Notes: a model not told the origin generated them from the sequence alone. Positions 1-9,011 are shown, numbered from the stretch's first letter. The stretch is DNA of 64,000 bases from Cephalotus follicularis (GCA_001972305.1 BDDD01000722.1:139500-203499), one strand, 5' to 3'. Translations and numbers: made by a program.

Positions 1-688
1 TCGTCTACTATGATCATGGCATATGATTTACCACCTAAACTTCTAATATCTATTGGACCAAACAAATCTATATGCAAAAGTTGCAATGGCCTAGTTATTG
101 ATACAATGTCTTTGCTTTTAAACGAAGCTCTAGTTTGTTTTCCGTATTGACATGTGTCACAAACTTTATCTTTTTCAAAGCTAATTTTAGGGAGTCCTTT
201 AACTAGTTCATGTTTTAGAAGCTCTGATATAGTTGACATACCTGCATGACCTAATCTTCTATGCCATAGCCAACTATCTTCACTTATTGACACTAGACAT
301 TTTACATTTTGCAAGTCATCTATATCTACCACATATACATTCCCATGTCTATATCCTATAAATTTTATTTGATCATTGTTTATATCTATTACTTTACAAG
401 AATCCTTTTCAAATGTGACTCTACAATCCTTGACACATAATTGGCTTATGCTCAAGAGATTGTGCTTGAGTCTATCAACAAATAGAACATTATGAATAGA
501 GGTTTTATGGTTACCTATGGAGCCAAAACCTTCGATCTTTCCTTTTGCATTATCTCCAAAGGTTACATCTCCTCCTTCCTTTGATTCGAATTTGACGAAG
601 AGACTCTTGTCACCCGTCATATGCTTGGAGAACCCATTATCCAAGTACCATTGTGTCTTCTTGGATAGTGCCTTCAAGCATACCTACA
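1..688 (-). CDS. Element A pol, N-terminal part (protease, GAG-pre-integrase, start of integrase)
   Basis: My reading of the minus strand gives one open frame from about 683 to the window edge. It starts with the retropepsin-like protease, seen as WYLDNGFSKHMTGD; the usual motif has DSG, so Ser is replaced by Asn next to the catalytic Asp. The GAG-pre-integrase domain follows with WLWHRRLGHAG and the CDTCQYGKQT zinc-binding half, then the integrase core begins at LLHIDLFGP with the first catalytic Asp. The frame is displaced one base from gag and opens only downstream of the gag stop (698), so no frameshift overlap is left and this copy probably cannot make a Gag-Pol fusion. The family call is secure; function in this copy is doubtful. 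Confidence 0.82.
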
Positions 689-697
689 AACACATTT

Positions 698-2222
698 TCA
701 AATATTTGTTTGAGGTACCCAAAAAACCTTGGGTCCTTTGGGGTTAGTCAAGGTGGTTCCTTTGGGAACCCAACTTTTCTTTACTCTAGAAAAATTTGAA
801 TAATTTAATATATTTTCTTTGTAGAAACAAGAGGTAGAAGTATGATCATTCTTACCACAATTATTACAAGATATAATTATACTTCTTTTAGGCATAATCT
901 TTCTTTTATAAAAGCAAGATGAAGATGCATGACCGTATTTACCACAATGAATACATGAAGCATTTATCTTTTTCTTATATATGGCATTTTTCTTATGATA
1001 GCATTGTGAAGATGTATGTCCATGTTTGCCATAAAAATAACAAGAATTATTCATATTTTTCTTAAACATGGAATTCTTTCTATAAAAGCAAGTGAAAGAT
1101 GTATGTCCAATCTCACTACAATAGTCACAAGAAATTTTTACAATTTTCTTCTTAATTTGAACCTTTTGAACCTTTTCTTTTTCTATCCTTTCTTTCCTTT
1201 CAAAGAATGTTTGATAAAACTTAACGTTGTTCATCTCCTCATATCCTAGTCCGGCCTTATCAAAAACACATCTTTGCATGCCAAGAAGGTTTTCAAGTTT
1301 CTCACTACTATTAGAAAACTTTGAGAAAGTTTTATTTAATGCATCTATTTCTTCCTTAAGGTTTTTATTCTCCTTTTCTAAATATGCTACTTCATTTTCT
1401 AGGAGATCTACTTCAATTTCATTTGAGTTATCTTCCTTAGCCAAATTAATTGATTTAAGTTCCTCATTTTCATTTACTAATGTTTGGACATTTTTATTTA
1501 AAGATGCAATCATAGAACTATATTTCTCTACTATTAAGACAAGTTCATCATATGTTACCTCATCACTTTCTTCCTCTTCTTCTTCCTCCAAGGCCATCAA
1601 AGCTATTTGAGCCACTTCTTCATTTGAGTCTTCATCCGAGCTAGACTCATCACTATCATCCCATGTTACGATCGTAGCTTTCTTGTTCTTCTTCAAGAGA
1701 TCCTTCTTTTTGAGCCGACGGCAATCGTTTTTGTAGTGCCCCGGTTTGTTGCACTCGAAGCATATGATCTCTTCTAGCTTGCTTGGCTCTCCTTTTTGGT
1801 AGATTTTCTTGTTTGGCTTTCCACCAAACTTCTTCTTACTAGCTAGGAATTTCTTGAACTTTCGTGTGATGAGGGCTAGCTCTTCATCATCATCATCATC
1901 CTCTGAATCTTCAATTAGGGACGATTTCAAAGCAACTATCTTCTTCTTCTTTTTCTCCTTCTCCTCCTCATCATCTTTCTTTTGCATTGAGAGTTCATGG
2001 GTCATTAGTGACCCGAGAAGATCCTCTAGCGGAAGGATGTTGAGATTCTTTACTTATTCAATTGCAGTAACTTTCGACATCCAAGACCTTTGCAAGCACC
2101 TAAGAATTTTTCTCACCATTTCGCTGTTAGAATAAGTTTTATCCAAAGCTTGTAATGCATTAATAATATTTGTAAATCTAGAGAACATGGATTTAATGTG
2201 AATTGTAGTTTCTAAAAAATTA
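698..2222 (-). pseudogene. Element A gag (capsid/nucleocapsid), N-terminus deleted
   Basis: The long open part is 698-2005 (435 aa from an internal Met). The frame continues upstream to about 2215 through copia gag (UBN2-like) sequence but is broken by an in-frame TAA near 2060. Visible in order: a UBN2-type helical segment, a Lys/Glu/Asp-rich stretch, one canonical CCHC knuckle (CFECNKPGHYKNDC), a long acidic coiled-coil region, then four more knuckle-like repeats near the C-terminus. Gag packages element RNA into cytoplasmic particles. The N-terminal third is absent because LTR sequence abuts mid-gag. It is a relic, though its C-terminal 435 codons remain open. Confidence 0.83.
835..1131 (-). 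repeat. Four tandem 29-codon zinc-knuckle repeats in element A gag
   Basis: Four copies of a CxxCxxxGHxxxxC-type unit recur exactly every 29 residues (87 bp): CDYCSEIGHTSFTC, CYFYGKHGHTSSQC, CIHCGKYGHASSSC and CNNCGKNDHTSTSC. The second has lost its second Cys (Tyr) and the fourth has Asp for Gly before the His. Spacing was checked at the first two Cys codons (1129 and 1042, 87 bp apart). The array is separate from the canonical knuckle farther upstream in the protein. Confidence 0.85.
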
Positions 2223-2235
2223 ATTAACTTCTTAC

Positions 2236-3328
2236 AATTCTAAGTTAAAATCAATGAACAATATATGTGCGATCAAAAATAAATAAGTAAACTAATTTAA
2301 AGGGAGAGTTAGAGAGTTTGCAAACACGGTTTTAGAGTGGTTCAGCTTAACTCTTGCCTACGTCCACTTTTCCCAAGGATCTCCTTGAGTTTCCACTTGT
2401 CTCCGAATAAAATTCTGGGTGCTATTTGGTACACCTTTGTGATTGACCTCAATCACTTAGAATTCTCTTAGGGTTCACTCCCCAATCTCTCTTAGGGTTT
2501 ACTCCCCTATTAAAATCAAAGTGTAAGAAGAATAATGTTTGTTTTTAACCTCTCAAATGTTGGATTTTACAAGATAATCTCTCAATCTAAGTGGGAACAA
2601 ATATAGGCTAAGACACAAGACAAGAGCTTTTGAAATAGACTTGATGATTTTGAATGCCTTGTGGTGTTTTTGCTTGATTGATCTTTGTTTCTATGTTCAC
2701 TTGTGTTCTTGTTATTGTCTCTCTTCAAAAACCTTGTATATAGTCGTTTCTTGCTTTAGAAATCCGTTGGATGTGTCTTAAAACTTGTTGCTTCAAAAAC
2801 GGCGCATTAAAACTCTATCAGAAATTTTTCCAGCCGTGCAAATCGTCGACTGTTTGCCTCAAAGCGTCGCCGCTTATATGACCATTGGGTATTTGAATTT
2901 GAATTGTCTGGTCAAAGCGCAGGCGTTCTGAATGTTGGAGTCGACTGTTTCTTCAAAGCGCTGACGCTTTGTGTTGAGCGTCACCATTTTCTTCAAATTG
3001 ATTGGCTCCAAGAAGTCTCTGGTTTTAACCGCTGACTTATTGTGTCAAAGCGCAGACGCTTTGAATTCAAGCGCCGACGCTTCCATTTAGGCGTCGACGG
3101 TTTGGACACTTACTCCATTCCTCGAAAGGCTTCAACGGTTGAAATTTTTGTTTGCCTCGACTGTTGCACAAAGCGCTGACGCTTACTTCCTGACCGTCGA
3201 CGCTTTAAGCTGTTCCTGTAATTTTTCTTGCTGTTTTGCACATTCTATGTTTTTCTTGCACATAAAGTAACTTTGTTAAACACAAATATGTTATCATCAA
3301 AACTAGGATTGAGACATAAATGTCAACA
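2236..3328 (-). repeat. Element A 5' LTR
   Basis: Read on the minus strand it begins TGTTGACATTTATG at 3328 and runs toward 2236. It holds the palindrome array (2840-3205) and, near its 3' side (about 2318-2372), the block with GTGGACGTAGGC and GAACCACT also present in the LTRs of B, F and the neighbouring plus-strand LTR. The far end is approximate because it is truncated and fused to gag. Confidence 0.75.
2840..3205. repeat. Phased palindrome array, AAGCGCTGACGCTT type
   Basis: Degenerate palindromic 14-mers (for example AAGCGCTGACGCTT, AAGCGCCGACGCTT, GTCGAC cores) have centres near 2847.5, 2868.5; 2921.5, 2942.5, 2962.5, 2982.5; 3033.5, 3054.5, 3075.5, 3095.5; 3133.5, 3158.5, 3177.5, 3198.5. 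Within groups the step is mostly 20-21 bp, with one of 25 and one of 19. Counted by eye. Confidence 0.8.
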
Positions 3329-4419
3329 ATAAAGAAGTGCAGAAACAGGTCAAAACGCCGACGGTTTACACATAAGCGGCATCGCTTAATGGCAAACTGA
3401 CGAAGGTCTGAGCAAAATCGCTTAAAGCACCGATGGTCTAATAGAAAGCGTTAGCAGTTTGCACTAAGGCGTCAACGCTCAAGAGCTATGTATCAGCGGT
3501 TAAAAACAGAGACTTGTGGAACCAATTAAGGAACTCAAAGCGGCGACGCTCAAGGGAAAGCGTCAGCGCTTTATGCCAAACGGTGCCACGCTTGCAACAA
3601 AGTGCCAGCGGATTGAGCGAAGAATTCAAATTCAAACTTCTAACTGTAACGTAAGCGTCGACGCTTAGTGTTACTCCAGCAACGCTTTGCACGCGGGGAA
3701 CAATTACTGACAACAGTTTTAATGCGCCGTTTGAAGAAGGAATAATTCCCAAGTTTGAACTTATAACTCCCAAAACTAAAGCTACAACTTCCAAGGCAGA
3801 AGGAACCAATTTCAAGACAAAAAGTAGCACTTCCCAAGGCAAAATTTATAACTCCAACAATTCAAAAACATAAGATCAATAAATAGAAGCCAACACTCAA
3901 GATCAAAGTGAGACACTCACAATAGAACAAGAAGAAGAACTTTCATCAACTTAAGAGAGAAGATCTTCAAGGGAGCATAGCTTACACTTTCATATCCACT
4001 TCAAAGCTTGTGCCAAGCAATCTTTCACTTTCATATCAAATCTTTGAGAGGTTAATTTGTAAACACAAAATCTTTCCTACAAATATTTCTTTGTAAAGAG
4101 GGGAGTGGACTCTTATTAGGTGTTTCTTTGATTTGCACCCGTAAGCCAAAATCAAAGTGTAAGGTGTTTCTTTGATTTACATCCGTAATCCAAAATCAAT
4201 GGGTACTAGTTGATATCTAGTGGAATCTTAAGGGGATCTTGATAAAGTGGACGTAGGCAAGAGATTGGCCGAACCACTATAAACTGTGTTTGCATCTCTC
4301 TAACTCTCTCTCTTTATTATTAGTAATTGTTTGATTCTTCTTGTGTGATTGTTTATTTTCATAGTTTAATTTTGCTTTTTCCGTAAACAATTTATCTTTA
4401 GAGGTTGCCATATAGGACC
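3329..4419 (+). repeat. Plus-strand LTR related to element A's LTR, 5' end missing
   Basis: This plus-strand sequence is diverged from, but clearly related to, the element A LTR in opposite orientation. It contains the same type of palindrome array (centres about 3360.5, 3380.5, 3401.5; 3431.5, 3452.5, 3473.5, 3494.5; 3544.5, 3564.5, 3586, 3606.5) and the promoter block at about 4245-4300 (GTGGACGTAGGC ... GAACCACTATAAA). It ends near 4419. The first part is missing where element A begins; a likely reading is that A inserted into this LTR and the rest lies left of the window. Confidence 0.65.
4245..4300 (+). promoter_or_regulatory. Conserved Sirevirus LTR block, putative core promoter
   Basis: GTGGACGTAGGC, a short spacer, CCGAACCACTATAAA (a TATA-like tract) and GTTTGCATCTC occur in this order here and in the LTRs of A, B and F, although the surrounding LTRs have diverged. 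It lies near the 3' end of each LTR. Promoter function is an inference from conservation and the TATA-like sequence. Confidence 0.5.
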
Positions 4420-4829
4420 TTCAAGGCAAATAATATATAGCATTATATCTATTAAAAACCTCAATTCCCCTTTATTGTCAAAGTTAAAAAATTATATTAT
4501 CTTTATAGGTGACTAGTATAAAAGATTTTATTCAAAAATAATTATAAACAAAAGTACTAACGAATGATTTATTGAATATACTATAGTTTGTTACCATTGT
4601 TGTGTAAAAAAAAAAATAAGTCAGTGATATACAATCATAATTAATTAAAAAGATTATATATCCCAACAGTTAAATTTGAGCATGATAAAAACGAGTTAAC
4701 AATATTTTTTGTGCTTAACTATTATTTGATAATTTCGTAAAAATAACAAAACTAGCACACTATATAGATTTTATAAAAATAAAACTAACACTAGGGAAAT
4801 ATATATAATAAATAGTGTTGATACATAAA
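4420..4829. other. AT-rich spacer, no gene seen
   Basis: Very AT-rich sequence without a convincing reading frame or recognisable repeat. It separates the plus-strand LTR from the LTR-like sequence interrupted by element B. Confidence 0.6.
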
Positions 4830-5270
4830 TCATTCTCTCAACAGTATCCTACGTGGAGGACTTTTATTTGTTAAGAGAAACGCTTGTCACGGATGCCTAG
4901 AGGAAGACTTTGATCTCGGACACCTGCACAAGGTAACAATAATGGTGGAAGCCCAGGAGGTTGTTCTCCCGGGGACACTCCGACGCTCAAGTTAGACAAA
5001 GTGCAGATGAAACAATGTTCTTTTGAATGTAAAAATTGCTGACCTTTGTTCAGTCTGTTGAAGTCGTATTTATAGTGGTGTTTTGTAACTGATAGAGCAT
5101 GAAATTCGGAGTTGATGGTTGTCCCCTAAGGAAATTGCGAGGATCTCGGGATTTCCCTTATCTCCGCCTGAATTATCTCTTCTTTCCTTTATCGTCTACT
5201 TAATTATCTCCTTTCCTTGTTGATTGTTATCCCTATCTTATCTTCTATATTAGCTGGCAGTCATCCTTAT
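4830..5270. mobile_element. LTR-like sequence, left half (interrupted by element B)
   Basis: GC-richer than its surroundings, with a gypsy-LTR look (GGTGGAAGCCCAGG, CTCCGACGCTCAAG, TATTTATAG). It is continuous with 13671-14177 on the other side of element B, shown by B's target duplication. The terminal repeats of this older element cannot be fixed; the right end reads ...TTTTTCCCCA, compatible with an LTR starting TGGGG on the minus strand. Probably a solo LTR or remnant. Confidence 0.45.
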
Positions 5271-6534
5271 TGTTGGAAGTCTAGAGGGGGGGTGAATAAA
5301 CTTATAAAAATTTATCTAGCAAATATACCACCAATAAAATTAATTGCTCAAACACACAAGCGAAAAGTAAGGAGTTTAGGGTTTAGAGATTGCAAACGGA
5401 TATGTAGTGGTTCGGCAAACCGCCTACGTCCACTCCCCAAGGCCTCCCCTTGAGTATTCACTAGGTATGCCCCAATCCGGGCTTGGAACTCCAACCGAGC
5501 TCCAACACTTTCACTCCAACCAAGCGAATTACAACTTTTCTCCAAACGAGCAATACAAGAGACAACCTCTCTTGTATGAGTGAAAGTAGTAGTTTAAGTG
5601 TTTACAAATTCGTAGCGAATTTGTTTACAATGAAGCACAATTTATACAAAGCTACAAGTGTGTTTGTAATGTAAGAATAAAGCTTTGTAAATGTAGGTGA
5701 TTGCTTTGGATTGTTCTCTTTTGATTGTGTGAATGCTTAGTATTGAACTTGAGATAGCTTGAGAGAATGTGTAACTTGAAAGCTTGATCACTTGTGCAAG
5801 AGGTCCAATTTTCCTCTTATAGTTGAGCCTCCAACGGATCTATTTTTAACTGTCTGATACAAATCCAGTCGACTGGATTTGGACGGCAGTCGGCTGATTT
5901 GATGGCGCGTTTATTTGAATATAGCCGTTGGGAGTGGGCAGTCGGCTGGATCCTGTAGGCAGTCGACTGGTTGTGCTGGCAGTCGACTGGATCCCTGTTC
6001 CAGTCGGCTGTTGAGGCAAAATTGGAGATTACAAATGCTACTGCCTGGAATTGCATAATTGAAGGCAGTCGGCTGGATTCCCTGGCAGTCGATTGGACCC
6101 CCTGGCAGTCGACTGGTCCCCTACTTCAGTCGGCTGGATTGGGTGTAAAATGTTACAGAAGCTACTGCCTGACTTTCTGCCCATGGCAGTCGACTGATGC
6201 CCTGTGGCAGTCGACTGGAATTGCCTGGCAGTCCACTGCACCCCTGTGGCAGTCGACTGGATTGCTGTTTCTGCAGATTTTGAGTTTGGTTGAAGATGCA
6301 GTCGACTACATAGCCTTTGGGAGTCGACTCCTATCCTTGGCAGTCGACTGGATTTCTCTCCAGTCGACTGGAATTGCCTGTATCTGCATAAACATTCTTG
6401 GCACAACTTTGGACAAAGAATCAAGTGAGTAAATGCATTTATAACTTAAAGAATTATGCATACAAGTAACCTATGTTTGTTAATAATCAAAATAACTTAT
6501 GGTAAACATTTAATCGGGGTGGCAAAGGCCAACA
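5271..6534 (-). repeat. Element B 3' LTR
   Basis: 1264 bp. Minus-strand start TGTTGGCCTTTGCC at 6534, end CTTCCAACA at 5271. It contains the phased palindromes (5866-6370) and the promoter block near 5390-5435. The adjoining polypurine tract (from 6535 rightwards) makes this the 3' LTR. Confidence 0.92.
5866..6370. repeat. Phased palindrome array, CAGTCGACTG type, four quartets
   Basis: The 10-bp palindrome CAGTCGACTG or a 1-2 base variant (often CAGTCGGCTG) starts at 5866 and 5887, then at 5939/5960/5980/6001, 6066/6086/6106/6127, 6187/6208/6229/6250 and 6299/6321/6341/6361. Steps inside quartets are 20-22 bp; quartet starts are 112-127 bp apart. The linker sequence between quartets is also partly repeated. 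Confidence 0.9.
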
Positions 6535-6834
6535 ATCTCCCCCTTTTTGATGATTGACAAAACATGCATATTTTGCATAAATCTTGCCAAATTTTACCCA
6601 TTTTGTTCCAAAGTCCAAATTTTACCAATATAGGCATATCCAATGCATTTGATTACAAGACATTTCATCAGAATGCAATATATTTAATATATTCCCAAAA
6701 TGCATATGCAACCTTTCAAATTCATTTTGCAATGTGCAAAATATAAAACTTCTCTCCCCCTTTTTGTCAAACAACAAAAAGAGAAGTGGAAGCTCCCCCT
6801 CAATCATAGCACGGATTGAAGAGCTCCCCCTCAA
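6535..6834 (-). promoter_or_regulatory. Element B multiple polypurine tracts
   Basis: On the minus strand the tract AAAAAGGGGGAGAT directly precedes the 3' LTR (6535-6548). Further G-rich tracts lie at about 6750-6762, 6791-6802 and 6821-6834. The first primes plus-strand DNA synthesis in LTR retrotransposons; several such tracts in series are a known Sirevirus feature. No gene is visible between here and the extra ORF (6850-7216). Confidence 0.85.
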
Positions 6835-7216
6835 CTTATGCATTCCTATACAATTTTATCAATAAACTCAATGCAATAAGAGAGATCCATTAAGATTGAA
6901 GCACAATTCCATTAGAAACTTGAAGTGCATAAGCATTCATATTAACCACAAGTTTAAAGCAATAACATGACACATTGTAATTCAATACATAAACCAAAAG
7001 CATATTGTCATTCAACACTTTAAGAAACATCAAAAGCATTAACCAACATAACTTGTCTTTTACATAACCAAGGAAATTGAAATAAAGACAATAACACAAG
7101 CAATGTTTCGAAATACAAGTAGAAAAAAGCATGATGATGCAAATATAAGCTCAGGATGGAGGAGGGTGCTGTGGGAAAGCGTTTTGAAGGAACTGGAGGA
7201 TGTCTGCTTGTCCCTG

Positions 7217-8305
7217 TCAAAGATCGGCCTGTCCTTGAAGAATGTTTGCTTGCCCCTCACGAAATTGATGCATTTCACCTTTGATAAACTCCATATCAGC
7301 TTGGGCAATATCCATTCTGGCCATAAGAGAATCAAGAGTAGGCCTGCTGCTGCTACTACTCACTCCAGCACTTGGACGCATCTCATACTGCTGTGGAACG
7401 TCCTCCTCCTCCTCATCATCATCCCCAACCCTAACATGCTCTTGCTCTCTTGCTTGCTCTCTACCTCTCCCTCTCACCTTGACCCATTCTCCTTCCTCAA
7501 ATGCAAGGTTTAATTGTCTAAGTCCCGCCTTATTCACCAAATGCTTATGGGAAGGCTTAACACTTTGCTCATCATCTGGGATATCGATGTTAAAAGAAGC
7601 TAGGACAGTCGAAATAATCCTACTAAGAAGCATAGGATATGGAGTGTGATTTGGCCTAGACAAAAGATGGTTGACAATAAGATAGGGTAGGTTAATTTGG
7701 GTTCCGTTTTTAACACAAGCGACGAATTTAAGATCGCGCTCGGAGGGGAGTGTGTGTGATCCTTGTTTTGGAAGAAAGGTGTTGGTAACAAGAAGTAGAA
7801 TAATCCTAGAGGCAATAGGTAAGTGACTACTAGTCACATTCAAGAGTGGATTTACATTTGGTTGCTCTAGACAAATCCATAGTGCCTCGATTTTTCCTAT
7901 GTCATGAAAATTAGTAATTCCCTCATTGGGAATTCCTAATGTTTCGGCAACTAGGTCGGGCGTAATACAAATAGGAGTTCCTAGAACAAACGAATTGGCA
8001 ATGCAAGTGGTGGAGGTTGCTAAATTGGCATAAAACATTTTCACAAGCCTAGGGTAAATAATGTGTGATGAGCAAATGTAATCAAGCCATCCCATAGCTT
8101 CTAACCAAGTTATCACAACTGAAAGATTGCTAATCAATACATCCCTACTTATCCATTTCTCACAATGTAGCTTAACTGAGCTAAAATAGGAATTATACCT
8201 CATTTCTTTCTCCTTGGAGAGAAAGAGGTTGTTGTCATAATCTAACTCCTCTTGAGAGCCTCTTGCAAGCCTTGAAGAACCTCCTCTTTGTCTTTTGGGA
8301 CCCAT
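7217..8305 (-). CDS. Element B extra ORF at the env position (plant transposon protein family, unknown function)
   Basis: 362 aa, starting at ATG (MGPKRQRGG). It lies between pol and the 3' LTR, where Sireviruses may carry an env-like gene. The sequence resembles the family often labelled 'putative plant transposon protein'; this is recognition from memory. Visible parts: a basic N-terminus (KRQR), a hydrophobic helical middle, an acidic run (DDDEEEEDVPQQ) and a C-terminal helical segment with repeated QADI/QANIL units of 7-8 residues. I see no signal peptide, transmembrane segment or glycoprotein signature, so calling it an envelope would be unsupported. The stop at 7217 replaces the codon read as Arg in element F's copy (CGA to TGA) and removes about 23 residues; the downstream codons are still open. 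A quartet of palindromes lies 116-186 bp upstream. Confidence 0.75.
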   Translation of the reverse strand: MGPKRQRGGSSRLARGSQEELDYDNNLFLSKEKEMRYNSYFSSVKLHCEKWISRDVLISNLSVVITWLEAMGWLDYICSSHIIYPRLVKMFYANLATSTTCIANSFVLGTPICITPDLVAETLGIPNEGITNFHDIGKIEALWICLEQPNVNPLLNVTSSHLPIASRIILLLVTNTFLPKQGSHTLPSERDLKFVACVKNGTQINLPYLIVNHLLSRPNHTPYPMLLSRIISTVLASFNIDIPDDEQSVKPSHKHLVNKAGLRQLNLAFEEGEWVKVRGRGREQAREQEHVRVGDDDEEEEDVPQQYEMRPSAGVSSSSSRPTLDSLMARMDIAQADMEFIKGEMHQFREGQANILQGQADL

Positions 8306-8420
8306 TGATGATTGCAGGTTCGGAGATTTTGAGAGAGAATGAGTTTTGGCGTTTTAAAAACTGAGAGAAGTGAAGAGGGCAGGTGAAAAATCGAGTTTAA
8401 AACCCTGTCTGTCGAGACTC

Positions 8421-8491
8421 CAGTCGACTGGCCACTAATGGCAGTCGACTGGATGGCAAAGCAGTCGACTAGAAATAAATCCAGTCGGCTG
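8421..8491. repeat. Isolated quartet of CAGTCGACTG palindromes outside the LTR
   Basis: CAGTCGACTG at 8421, 8442, 8462 (CAGTCGACTA) and 8482 (CAGTCGGCTG); steps 21, 20, 20 bp. It sits between the RNase H remnant and the extra ORF, upstream of that ORF's start. The rest of 8306-8709 shows nothing else recognisable. Confidence 0.88.
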
Positions 8492-8709
8492 TTATCTGCA
8501 GAATGAGAAATGCAGAAAATTTTTGCCTATCCAATATAAATGCAAACCTTTGGTATACTATTATGGACTAATAGCAACCAAGGCAAGTGAGCTAATATAT
8601 GTTATTGAGTTTGAAAACTCAATGTTTAAATGCAAGATGATTTTTGAAAACATTTTTCACACAAATCAATAAAAAATCAATTAAGCATCATAATTTGACA
8701 TATATGGAG

Positions 8710-9011
8710 TTAGGAAGGATTTTGCATACCTAGCTCTCTCCTCAAAGTGCAGAATCTTTCGTTGTCCAGCGGCTTTGTGAAAATATCTGCAACTTGGTTC
8801 AACGTGTCAATATATTCAAGAAATATATCACCCTTTTCAACATGATCTCTAAGAAAATGATGTCTTATTTCAATGTGCTTAGACTTAGAGTGTTGAACGG
8901 GGTTTTTACTTAAATTAATAGCACTAGTATTATCACATTTAATACATACATTGCTAATGTTTATTCCGAAATCGCAAAGTTGTTGCTTAAGCCACAAATC
9001 CAATAATCATC
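8710..9011 (-). pseudogene. Element B RNase H C-terminal remnant
   Basis: About 97 codons reading into LWLKQQLCDFGI, CDNTSAINLSKNP, HIEIRHHFLRD and TLNQVADIFTKPL, the standard end of copia RNase H. The upstream part of RNase H and all of reverse transcriptase (which would include YVDD) are absent. The junction with the integrase frame is near 9003-9011, where GATTATTGGAT from the pre-RT region meets TTGTGGCTTAAG from RNase H, in a different frame. Short TTGGAT/TTGTGG similarity at the join fits a deletion. Confidence 0.85.

Larger units (their letters stand above)
1..3328 (-). mobile_element. Element A: Sirevirus-like Ty1/copia retrotransposon, truncated by window start
   Basis: Minus-strand copia element read from its 5' LTR (right end, first base at 3328) through gag into pol; the window edge cuts it inside the integrase core. 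Gag with CCHC knuckles, then protease, GAG-pre-integrase and integrase, gives the copia domain order. The long gag, the LTR palindrome arrays and the LTR promoter block shared with elements B and F point to the Sirevirus group. The LTR 3' end, primer site and gag N-terminus are missing: LTR sequence runs directly into mid-gag near 2216-2236, so this copy has an internal deletion. Its right target duplication would start at 3329 (ATAAA), but the partner lies outside the window. Confidence 0.85.

Noticed and set aside
698..700. Programmed gag-pol frameshift in element A
   Set aside because: The pol frame opens only after a stop at 684-686, downstream of the gag stop at 698, so there is no overlap in which to slip. 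A stop also precedes pol in element B, where the frames do overlap.
5866..6370. CRISPR-like array (short repeats with about 10-bp spacers)
   Set aside because: Plant nuclear context, repeats of 10 bp and degenerate, spacers short and partly repeated themselves, no cas genes; they lie inside an LTR.
5971..6432. Overlapping open frames of 128-153 codons on both strands of the Sirevirus LTRs (also 13108-13569, 44493-44879, 46636-47193)
   Set aside because: They translate the palindrome array (WQSTG / RLPV-like repeats) in both directions; openness comes from the repeat composition, not from a gene.
6890..7335. Small minus-strand frames between the polypurine tracts and the extra ORF
   Set aside because: They overlap the end of the extra ORF or AT-rich non-coding sequence, have no family resemblance, and are not kept in element F.
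7217..8305. Envelope glycoprotein at the env position
   Set aside because: No signal peptide, membrane segment or glycoprotein motifs; called only as a protein of unknown function.
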